From NCBI GenBank assembly GCA_012270695.1, contig JAAXHV010000143.1, positions 15,477 to 29,333 on the forward strand: DNA of 13,857 nucleotides, given 5' to 3'. Source of the DNA: Gammaproteobacteria bacterium. GTDB lineage: Bacteria; Pseudomonadota; Gammaproteobacteria; Eutrophobiales; Eutrophobiaceae. Positions 1 through 5,986 of this stretch are shown piece by piece (the stretch's first letter is position 1; each line of letters opens with the position of its first letter). Below the pieces are notes generated by a model that saw nothing but the letters and a program-made list of their open reading frames with translations, was not told where the DNA came from and made no database searches. Both the position numbers and the translations under genes were made by a program.

Positions 1-705
1 GTTGTCGACCGGAAAACTGACGCGCTTATGGCGCGTACGCAGAAACGCCCGTTACCCAAAGGCAACCTTTCTACGCGGGGAGCGACCATTTTTGCGGCTG
101 TTCTCTGCGTCATCTCCATGGTGGTTCTTGCTCTGTGCGTTAACGCATTGACAGCGCTCCTGACTTTTATCTCGCTGATTGGTTACGGCGTGATCTACTC
201 CATGTTCCTGAAGCGCGCCACTCCGCAAAATATCGTGATAGGTGGCGCCGCGGGCGCGGCGCCGCCGGTGCTTGGCTGGACTGCGGTAAGCAACAGCCTG
301 GACCCCCATGCACTGCTGCTGTTTCTGATCATTTTTGCCTGGACGCCGCCCCATTTCTGGGCGCTGGCCATTGCCAGACGCAAGGACTACGAGAATGCAG
401 ACATCCCCATGCTGCCGGTAACCCACGGGCTTGAATTCACTCGGCTGCACATATTGTTATACACGCTGCTGCTGTTTATTGTCACCTTGCTGCCCTATCT
501 GACAGGGATGAGCGGCATCACCTATTTGTTCGGCGCGCTGACCTTGGGTGGCGGATTTCTCTACTTTACCGTCAAACTGCTGAAAACCGCGGAAGAGGCA
601 ACGGCCATGCGCACCTTCAGCTACTCCATCTGGTATTTAATAGGGCTCTTTGCAGTCTTGCTTGCCGACCACTATATTCCTGCGCTGACGCATCTGGTCC
701 TGTAG
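1..705 (+). CDS. cyoE: Protoheme IX farnesyltransferase (heme O synthase), 3' part
   Basis: This integral-membrane UbiA-family prenyltransferase adds a farnesyl group to heme b, giving heme O for terminal oxidases. The gene is open at the left edge: the frame reads through from base 1 and 234 residues are visible, where the family usually has about 300, so about 60 N-terminal residues are missing. The ATG at 28 is internal. The residues before it (VVDRKTDAL) are the end of the first Asp-rich motif (N-x3-D-x3-D), followed by the family's M-x-RT-x2-RPL. Further signatures are KRATPQNIVIGGAAGAAPP (visible residues about 71-89), FAWTPPHFWALAI (112-124) and the second Asp-rich stretch DYENADIPMLPV (129-140). 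Several hydrophobic spans are present, including about 30-66 and 103-115, with more towards the C-terminus. It converges on rpoH with 27 bp between stop codons and no convincing terminator. Oxidase subunit genes probably lie upstream, outside the window. Confidence 0.96.
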   Translation, partial: VVDRKTDALMARTQKRPLPKGNLSTRGATIFAAVLCVISMVVLALCVNALTALLTFISLIGYGVIYSMFLKRATPQNIVIGGAAGAAPPVLGWTAVSNSLDPHALLLFLIIFAWTPPHFWALAIARRKDYENADIPMLPVTHGLEFTRLHILLYTLLLFIVTLLPYLTGMSGITYLFGALTLGGGFLYFTVKLLKTAEEATAMRTFSYSIWYLIGLFAVLLADHYIPALTHLVL

Positions 706-732
706 ATATGGGTAGCCCAAGAGCAAGCGTCG

Positions 733-1584
733 CTAATCGGCAAAGGCAACGCGCATTTTTTTCATTGCATTCGACTCAAGTTGCCGGATACGTTCCGCGG
801 ATACGCCGTATTCCTCCGCCAGGGCGTGCAATGTGGTCTTATTTTCATTTAACCAGCGGCGCCGGATGATTTCCCGACTGCGTTCATCCAGAGACAGCAA
901 TGCCGAGGACAGATTTTGCCGGTTGGCCTGATCAATCTGCTCCATCGACACTTGTTCTTCCGGCGATGTGCGGCCGTCTTCAAGATACCCGGCCGGGCTG
1001 AAACGCTCGGTTTCCGGGTCATCTTCGACGGGGCCGTCATAAGATGCGTCGAACACGCTTAACCGTTTCTCCATTTCCATCACGTCAGCAGCGCTGACTC
1101 CCAAATCCCGGGCAACCGCATCCACTTCGTCCTGATTCATCCAGCCCAGCCGTTTTTTGCTGGATCGCAGGTTAAAGAACAGTTTGCGCTGCGCCTTGGT
1201 CGTCGCAACTTTGACAATACGCCAGTTGCGCAGGATGAATTCGTGGATTTCTGCACGAATCCAGTGAACCGCGAAGGAAACCAGACGCACGCCCATTTCC
1301 GGGTCAAAGCGTTTCACCGCTTTCATCAAACCGATGTTTCCTTCCTGGATCAGGTCTGACTGAGGCAGCCCGTAGCCGTGGTAGCCACGCGCGACCCGGA
1401 CAACAAAGCGAAGATGGGACATAACCAGTTGCCGTGCCGCATCGAGGTCGTGTCCGTCACGCAGGCGGCGGGCCAGGGACTGTTCTTGTTCTGCGCTGAT
1501 CATGGGGATCTCGTTCACCGCATGGATATACGCTTCGATAGAACCGGCAGGCAAGGCCGGGTGCAAGGCCACAATGTTGTTCAT
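733..1584 (-). CDS. rpoH: RNA polymerase heat-shock sigma factor (sigma-32)
   Basis: This group-3-type sigma-70 family factor directs RNA polymerase to heat-shock promoters (chaperones, proteases). It has 283 residues, the usual family length (E. coli about 284). Region 2 runs over about residues 50-122, with SDLIQEGNIGLMKAVKRFD at about 76-94 and SFAVHWIRAEIHEFILRNW at 103-121. It is followed by the diagnostic RpoH box QRKLFFNLR (132-140). Region 4 with its helix-turn-helix lies at about 225-280 (LDERSREIIRRRW, then LAEEYGVSAERIRQLE). The start ATG at 1584 has a GGAG Shine-Dalgarno (1593-1596, minus strand) 8 nt upstream. The gene lies downstream of ftsX with a 172-bp gap. That gap holds a perfect CIRCE operator and a likely promoter, so rpoH probably has its own HrcA-controlled transcription in addition to any read-through from ftsYEX. 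Identification is essentially certain; the regulation is inferred. Confidence 0.98.
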   Translation of the reverse strand: MNNIVALHPALPAGSIEAYIHAVNEIPMISAEQEQSLARRLRDGHDLDAARQLVMSHLRFVVRVARGYHGYGLPQSDLIQEGNIGLMKAVKRFDPEMGVRLVSFAVHWIRAEIHEFILRNWRIVKVATTKAQRKLFFNLRSSKKRLGWMNQDEVDAVARDLGVSAADVMEMEKRLSVFDASYDGPVEDDPETERFSPAGYLEDGRTSPEEQVSMEQIDQANRQNLSSALLSLDERSREIIRRRWLNENKTTLHALAEEYGVSAERIRQLESNAMKKMRVAFAD

Positions 1585-1612
1585 AAGACTAGCTCCACAG
1601 GGACAATACCTT

Positions 1613-1642
1613 ATTTTAGCACTCTTCTTATTAGAGTGCTAA
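1613..1642 (-). promoter_or_regulatory. Putative rpoH promoter overlapping CIRCE
   Basis: On the minus strand, a -10-like hexamer TAAAAT (1613-1618, 5 of 6 to TATAAT) lies 18 bp downstream of a weak -35-like TTAGCA (1637-1642, 4 of 6 to TTGACA). Transcription would start near 1606, leaving a leader of about 22 nt that carries the GGAG ribosome-binding site. The CIRCE dyad fills the promoter from -35 to -10, so HrcA binding would block polymerase directly. The CIRCE arms themselves contribute the hexamers, so part of the match is forced. I see no sigma-32-type promoter (CTTGAAA/CCCCATnT) here. Confidence 0.5.
1616..1642. promoter_or_regulatory. CIRCE operator (HrcA-binding site) upstream of rpoH
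   Basis: The sequence shows a perfect 9-bp inverted repeat, TTAGCACTC (1616-1624) and GAGTGCTAA (1634-1642), separated by exactly 9 bp. This is the consensus CIRCE element TTAGCACTC-N9-GAGTGCTAA, bound by the heat-shock repressor HrcA and best known from groESL and dnaK operons. Its inner edge is 31 bp upstream of the rpoH ATG (1584, minus strand). The only other neighbour is the 3' end of ftsX, so rpoH is the only plausible target. Arms and spacer match the consensus without mismatch, so a chance origin is very unlikely. No hrcA gene lies in the window, so binding is inferred. Confidence 0.95.
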
Positions 1643-1664
1643 TAATTTTTTAAGTTCCTGGCTG

Positions 1665-1703
1665 GCATCGGCAGCAAGCATCGGCAGCAGGCATCGGCAG
1701 CAG
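1665..1703. repeat. Three-copy 13-bp tandem repeat between ftsX and rpoH
   Basis: Three consecutive 13-bp units read GCATCGGCAGCAA, GCATCGGCAGCAG and GCATCGGCAGCAG (1665-1677, 1678-1690, 1691-1703), followed by a broken partial unit GCAGCG. The array lies 22 bp upstream of CIRCE relative to rpoH, in non-coding sequence after the ftsX stop codon. Such a perfect short array can change copy number by replication slippage. I do not recognise it as a known protein-binding site. Confidence 0.9.
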
Positions 1704-1756
1704 GCAGCGATCTGAGAAGTGCGGGCCTGTTAATGTCGGCCTTCCGGGGAGTGTGG

Positions 1757-2722
1757 TTATAGGGGGTCGATCGCGCGCAGGTGGCGTTTTACCGACAGCC
1801 AGGAACCGACCAGTCCCAGCCCGGCCCCGATAAGTATCAGCCCGAGTACTTCCCTGGCGCTCAGGGTCACCGGAAAAAACCGGCTGCCGTATAAATCCGC
1901 CAACCTGGCGACCGGGTCCTGTAACAGCAACATGGAGACCTCAAGCATCAGCCAGGCGAGCAGGCTGCCGGCAGCGCCGTGCAGCATGCCCGAGTAAAGA
2001 AAGGGTCGGGTAATGAACCCATCGGTGGCGCCGAATAATTTATGTATTTCAATTTCATGGCGGCGATTATATACAGCCATCCGGATAGTATTGCCGACAA
2101 CGAGGATCACGGCGCCAGCGAACAAGGCCGCGACGATTAACACCGCGCGCTGGAATACCTCGATAATCTGGTGTAACCGTTGTGCCCATTGCCAGTCGAA
2201 CTGGCCGGATTCCACCTCTGGCAGGGAGCGCAGCGTTGCCAGCAGGTGCATATTGTCCGACGCCGCGATGGCTTTGGCCCGCGGCTGGACTATCAGTACG
2301 AAAGGCAGGGGATTTTGATCGAGGGCTTCCAATGCCTCGGCAAATCCGGAGTTCTCCTTATACTCGGTCAGCGCGCTCTCAGGACTGATCATTTCCACCC
2401 CGTCAATGTCCGCGCGCGCCTGCAGACTGCCTGCCAGTTCCAGCGCGCGTTGCTCATCGACATCCGGGGACAGAAACAGGGATATGTGAGAGGCGGCATC
2501 GAAGTGTGATGTGATCCGCTGCGCGTTTTCAAGAAGAGAATAAAATCCGGCCGGCAGCGCCAGGGAAATGCCGATAACGGAAATGCTTAACAGCGCGCCC
2601 CCCGGATTTTTATATAGTTGTCCGAGACTGAGAAAAAAAGCCCGGGCGTGTTGCAGCAACCAGTGATTAACGCGCCTGGAGAACGTGGCTGCCGGTTTAT
2701 TTCTGTCGGGGGTTTTTTTCAT
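1757..2722 (-). CDS. ftsX: Cell division protein FtsX (membrane subunit of FtsEX)
   Basis: FtsX is the inner-membrane half of the FtsEX complex. It transmits ATP hydrolysis by FtsE to periplasmic activators of amidases at the division septum. The protein has 321 residues with the family layout. A basic cytoplasmic N-terminus of about 40 residues is followed by TM1 (about 43-63), a large periplasmic domain (about 65-185), TM2 (191-212), TM3 (about 242-267) and TM4 (about 291-311). The cytoplasmic loop after TM2 carries the conserved stretch NRRHEIEIHKLFGATDGFI (219-237), followed by RPFLYSG. The ATG directly follows the ftsE stop (TGA then ATG, zero gap), so translational coupling is likely. 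No clear terminator was seen after its stop; the rpoH regulatory region follows. Confidence 0.97.
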   Translation of the reverse strand: MKKTPDRNKPAATFSRRVNHWLLQHARAFFLSLGQLYKNPGGALLSISVIGISLALPAGFYSLLENAQRITSHFDAASHISLFLSPDVDEQRALELAGSLQARADIDGVEMISPESALTEYKENSGFAEALEALDQNPLPFVLIVQPRAKAIAASDNMHLLATLRSLPEVESGQFDWQWAQRLHQIIEVFQRAVLIVAALFAGAVILVVGNTIRMAVYNRRHEIEIHKLFGATDGFITRPFLYSGMLHGAAGSLLAWLMLEVSMLLLQDPVARLADLYGSRFFPVTLSAREVLGLILIGAGLGLVGSWLSVKRHLRAIDPL

Positions 2723-3385
2723 TCAACCCGCATCAGGGACCAGGCAGCCGTCTTGCAGAGTAATGGTTTTTTTATTCATTTTTTTTATCGTAGCAACATC
2801 ATGGCTTGCGATCAGCACGGTGACGCCGACCCGGTTGAACAATTCGAACAACTTCATCGTTTCCCAGGACAGGACCGGGTCCAGGTTCCCGGTAGGCTCA
2901 TCACCCAGCAGCAAGGCCGGCCGATGAACCACGGCCCGGGCGATACCCACGCGCTGTTGTTCTCCGCTGGACAGCGCAGCCGGCAAAACCTTTTCTTTTG
3001 CCAGCAGGCCGACCTTGTCCAGGACGGCATGGGTACGTTTTTTTATATCCTGGTAGCGGTAACCGGCTATAGTCAGCGGCAGGGCCACGTTGTCAAACAC
3101 GGTGTGTTCGTTCAACAACCGGTGTTCCTGGAACATGAAACCGATATTGCGCCGGTAAAGCGGAATACGCCTGCCCGAGAGACGCGCCAGGTTTTGTCCG
3201 TTGACGATGAGTTGACCGCGGGAATGCCGCTCTGCCAGCGCGATCAGGCGTAACAGAGTCGTTTTTCCAGCGCCGGAATGGCCGGTCAGGTAGACCATTT
3301 CGCCCTTCTCTACATACAGGTTGATGTTTTTTAAGACGTCCTTGCCGCCGGGGTAGCGCATGAATACATCGGTAAACCGGATCAT
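2723..3385 (-). CDS. ftsE: Cell division ATP-binding protein FtsE
   Basis: This cytoplasmic ABC ATPase partners FtsX and powers conformational signalling to septal cell-wall hydrolases. The protein has 220 residues, typical for FtsE. Walker A is GHSGAGKT (35-42), the Q-loop glutamine is Q86 (FMFQEHRLL), Walker B with catalytic Glu is LLLGDEPTGNLD (158-169, D162 and E163), and the H-loop histidine is H195. The ABC signature reads LSSGEQQR (138-145) where most FtsE proteins have LSGGEQQR, a conservative Gly-to-Ser change just before the invariant Gly. Its ATG overlaps the ftsY stop by four bases (ATGA), and it ends directly before the ftsX start, so the three genes form one translationally coupled unit. 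Confidence 0.97.
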   Translation of the reverse strand: MIRFTDVFMRYPGGKDVLKNINLYVEKGEMVYLTGHSGAGKTTLLRLIALAERHSRGQLIVNGQNLARLSGRRIPLYRRNIGFMFQEHRLLNEHTVFDNVALPLTIAGYRYQDIKKRTHAVLDKVGLLAKEKVLPAALSSGEQQRVGIARAVVHRPALLLGDEPTGNLDPVLSWETMKLFELFNRVGVTVLIASHDVATIKKMNKKTITLQDGCLVPDAG

Positions 3386-4329
3386 GAGCGTATATCCAGC
3401 AAGGCGCGGACGAACTGATCGGCATTGAAGGGCTGAAGATCATCGACGGTTTCCCCGGTCCCGATATAACGGATGGGTAATGAAAGTTGTCGTGCCAGCG
3501 CAAACGCCATCCCCCCTTTTGCGGTGCCGTCGAGTTTGGTCAATGCCACACCGGTTACCTGAACGATCTGTTGAAACCGTTGTGCCTGTACGATGGCATT
3601 CATACCAGTGCCGGCGTCAACAACCAACAAGGTTTCAACCACTATCTGCGCATCAAATTTATGCACGGTGCGATGGATTTTTTTCAGCTCTTCCATCAGG
3701 TTATCCTTGTTATGTAAACGTCCGGCGGTGTCGGCAATGACGATATCCGTTCTCCGGGCGACGGCTGCCTGCAATGCGTTGTATAACACTGCGGCGGCAT
3801 CTGCGCCCGGCCGTTGGGCTACCACCGGCGCATTGACCCGGGCGCCCCAGTATTGAATCTGTTCAATGGCGGCAGCCCTGAAAGTATCACCGGCCGCAAG
3901 CAACACCGAGTGTCCGTCCTGTTGCAGAAGATGGGCCAGTTTTCCTATAGTTGTGGTTTTCCCGACGCCGTTTACGCCGACGACCAGGATGACGAAAGGT
4001 TTTGTTTCGGGCACTGTCAAGGGTTGCTCGGACCGGGTAAGGGCGGCCACCATGCTTTCGTGCAAAACGGACAATACATCAGGCTGCCGGGTCGAGTGCG
4101 GTTGCAGGGCTTTCTTGAGGTCGGACAGGATACCGGCTGTGGTTTCGACGCCGATATCCGCGCTGATTAACTGCATTTCGAGTTCCTCAAGCAGCGTTTC
4201 GTCAAGGGCTGGTTTCCCCTTGATCAATCCTGATTTTCCGTATAGCAAACGGTCGCGGGTTTTCTCCAGGCCGTTTGCCAGGCGCTGAAATAATGTTCCT
4301 CCTGAAATATGCGCAGTTGCGGCTTTCAT
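3382..4329 (-). CDS. ftsY: Signal recognition particle receptor FtsY
   Basis: FtsY is an SRP GTPase that receives ribosome-nascent chain-SRP complexes at the inner membrane for co-translational insertion. In this 315-residue protein the N domain (about 15-100) is followed by the G domain: G1 GVNGVGKTTT (118-127), the insertion-box region DTFRAAA (148-154), G3 DTAGR (200-204), G4 TKLDGTAKGG (264-273) and the closing GTGETVDDL (290-298). It lacks the long acidic A domain of E. coli FtsY (497 aa) and resembles short NG-type FtsY with a membrane-binding N-terminal helix. The start is well bounded: an in-frame TAA lies 9 nt before the ATG. No good Shine-Dalgarno is visible. It is the first recognised gene of the ftsY-ftsE-ftsX-rpoH cluster and overlaps ftsE by 4 bp. 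Confidence 0.97.
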   Translation of the reverse strand: MKAATAHISGGTLFQRLANGLEKTRDRLLYGKSGLIKGKPALDETLLEELEMQLISADIGVETTAGILSDLKKALQPHSTRQPDVLSVLHESMVAALTRSEQPLTVPETKPFVILVVGVNGVGKTTTIGKLAHLLQQDGHSVLLAAGDTFRAAAIEQIQYWGARVNAPVVAQRPGADAAAVLYNALQAAVARRTDIVIADTAGRLHNKDNLMEELKKIHRTVHKFDAQIVVETLLVVDAGTGMNAIVQAQRFQQIVQVTGVALTKLDGTAKGGMAFALARQLSLPIRYIGTGETVDDLQPFNADQFVRALLDIRS

Positions 4330-4590
4330 AGACGTTTAGGCGTTACAGGACATAGCTGTAAACCTGTCACCGGAACGGATTTCACGGAACACTGGTCAGC
4401 CAGCCCATAATTGATTAATCGCATCGCCTGTAGTTGGAATACCGTATATCTGACAGAGGCAGGGTAACATGGTAATGTGACAGTTTTACAGTGATGAGTC
4501 TTCATGGGGGCGAAATGATAACACATGCAGGGCGGTCGCCGTGCTCGCGCCGGCGTGTCCCTGGTAGTTGTGGCGGGGACCGGGTGAGAA
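4330..4590. promoter_or_regulatory. Divergent intergenic region between ftsY and the M16 genes
   Basis: These 261 bp should contain the promoters of both the ftsYEX cluster (minus) and the M16 pair (plus). I could not find a sigma-70 promoter with well-spaced hexamers on either strand. Visible elements are a 6-bp dyad TTACAG-N7-CTGTAA (4343-4361) just upstream of ftsY, a direct repeat CGGAAC-N8-CGGAAC at about 4371-4390, and a TATCAT -10-like hexamer on the minus strand (4515-4520) without a matching -35. The right end merges into one arm of a long inverted repeat that reaches into the first M16 gene. Confidence 0.5.
4343..4361. repeat. Small dyad just upstream of ftsY
   Basis: TTACAG (4343-4348) and CTGTAA (4356-4361) are perfect inverted arms with a 7-bp spacer, lying 13 to 31 nt upstream of the ftsY ATG. 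It could be a small operator or a leader hairpin near the start codon. A 6-bp dyad of this kind can occur by chance, so this is only a candidate. Confidence 0.4.
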
Positions 4591-4602
4591 ATGCGGGTTA
4601 GA
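4578..4602 (+). repeat. Left arm of imperfect 25-bp inverted repeat flanking the M16 pair
   Basis: The 20-bp core GGTGAGAAATGCGGGTTAGA (4583-4602) is preceded by GACC and one unmatched base. It matches the reverse complement of 7385-7409 at 22 of 25 positions (core 18 of 20). This arm overlaps the start of the first M16 gene: it supplies the GGTGAG that may act as its ribosome-binding site, its ATG, and its first codons. A hexamer TAGTTG lies 7 bp outside this arm (4565-4570) and recurs just outside the other arm. Confidence 0.8.
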
Positions 4603-5979
4603 AAATTTCTTTGCTGGTCGGGATTGATTGCCGCGCTGGCCAGCGCGCCGTTAACGCTGGCGCAAGTACATGAATATAATCTTGAAAATGGCCTGAAACT
4701 GCTGGTAAAAGAGGATCGGCGGGCGCCGGTGGTGGTGTCCCAGATCTGGTATCGGATCGGGTCAAGCTATGAGCATGACGGCATCACCGGCATCTCCCAT
4801 GTGCTGGAACACATGATGTTTCAGGGAACGGAAAAATATCCCGATGGGGAGTTCTCAAGGCTCATCGCGGAAAACGGCGGCAGTGAAAATGCATTTACCG
4901 GAAAGGATTACACGGCGTACTTTCAAATGCTGGAAAAATCCCGGCTTGAAGTCAGCCTCAGGCTGGAAGCCGACCGGATGCGCAACCTGCTGTTATCTGA
5001 GGAAGAATTCAAGAAAGAAATCGAGGTGGTGAAGGAAGAACGGCGCCTGCGCACTGATGACAATCCGGTCGCATACCTGTATGAGGCCGCGCTTGCCACG
5101 GCATTTCAAACCGCGCCCTACCGCCACCCCATAATAGGCTGGATGGCGGACATCGACGCCATGCGGATTGACGATCTGAGAGTCTGGTATGGGCGTTGGT
5201 ATGCTCCGAATAATGCCACCCTGGTCGTGGCGGGCGACGTCGAGCATGAAGCGGTTTACAGGCTGACGCAAAAATATTTCGGCCCGCTCAAGGCGGCCGC
5301 ACTGCTGCCGCCGCGAGGACTGCCGGAAGTAACCCAGCAAGGCCCGAAACGCATCACGGTAAAACGCGCCGCGGAATTGCCGCACCTGCTCATGGCGTAT
5401 AAAACCCCGGTATTGAAGACCGTGTCCGCGCTGCCGGCAGCCTGGGAACCGTATGCGCTGGAAGTCCTGGCCGGCGTTTTGGACGGCGGCAACAGCGCAC
5501 GGCTGGAAACGCACCTGATACGCGGCCAGGAAGTGGCGGCCAGTGTCAGCGTTTCCTATGACCTTGCCAGGAGGCTGGACGGCCTGTTTATCATACAGGC
5601 GGTGCCGGCGCGGGACCGGACTGTCGGCGAGGTGGAGCAGGCCATCAGGGCGCAACTGGATAACGTAAAAACCGGGGAAATCACTGAGCAGGAGTTGGCG
5701 CGGGTGAAGGCGCAGGTTGTGTCGAGTGACGTCTACGAGCGGGACTCGATGTTTTACCAGGCCATGATCCTGGGAATTTTTGAAACAGTAGGTTTGCCGT
5801 GGCGTCTGGTTGATGAGTATGTGCCGCGCATCCAGGCTGTCAGCGTTGAGCAGGTGAAACATGTCGCCAACAAATATTTCAGGAATGACGGGTTGACGGT
5901 TGCCGTGCTTGAACCCCAGCCCAAGCAAGCGGCGGAAGATGCGCAACCGCAGGCAGGTAGTGATCAGGGTGCGGGTTGA
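4591..5979 (+). CDS. Secreted M16-family zinc metallopeptidase (catalytic subunit)
   Basis: This is a pitrilysin/processing-peptidase-like M16 protease, probably periplasmic. The protein has 462 residues, the size of M16B subunits. A signal peptide is visible (basic MRVRK, hydrophobic core to about 20, likely cleavage LTLA-Q at 24/25). The inverted zinc motif HxxEH is intact as HVLEH (H70, E73, H74), and the third zinc ligand is expected in EVVKEER (E149 or E150). The C-terminal half (about 205-440) is the second M16 domain and lacks a clear Arg/Tyr substrate-binding motif, which the next gene supplies. The tail after about 440 is low-complexity (Gln, Ala, Pro). A possible GGTGAG ribosome-binding site abuts the ATG. 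The next gene starts 7 bp downstream, so the two are likely co-translated. Substrates are unknown; periplasmic peptide degradation is likely. Confidence 0.93.
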   Translation: MRVRKFLCWSGLIAALASAPLTLAQVHEYNLENGLKLLVKEDRRAPVVVSQIWYRIGSSYEHDGITGISHVLEHMMFQGTEKYPDGEFSRLIAENGGSENAFTGKDYTAYFQMLEKSRLEVSLRLEADRMRNLLLSEEEFKKEIEVVKEERRLRTDDNPVAYLYEAALATAFQTAPYRHPIIGWMADIDAMRIDDLRVWYGRWYAPNNATLVVAGDVEHEAVYRLTQKYFGPLKAAALLPPRGLPEVTQQGPKRITVKRAAELPHLLMAYKTPVLKTVSALPAAWEPYALEVLAGVLDGGNSARLETHLIRGQEVAASVSVSYDLARRLDGLFIIQAVPARDRTVGEVEQAIRAQLDNVKTGEITEQELARVKAQVVSSDVYERDSMFYQAMILGIFETVGLPWRLVDEYVPRIQAVSVEQVKHVANKYFRNDGLTVAVLEPQPKQAAEDAQPQAGSDQGAG

Positions 5980-5986
5980 TAAGCGT

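Noticed and set aside
52..450. 132-codon minus-strand frame inside cyoE
   Set aside because: It is the antisense of clearly conserved CyoE sequence, with Arg/Gln-rich low-information content and no recognisable domain.
540..566. GGATTTCTC in cyoE as a third copy of the inverted-repeat core
   Set aside because: Only about nine bases match and they lie in conserved coding sequence.
5900..5986. Longer start for the second M16 protein, overlapping the first gene by 80 bp
   Set aside because: The extra 29 residues are highly basic and precede an export signal. The ATG at 5987, just after the previous stop, fits better.
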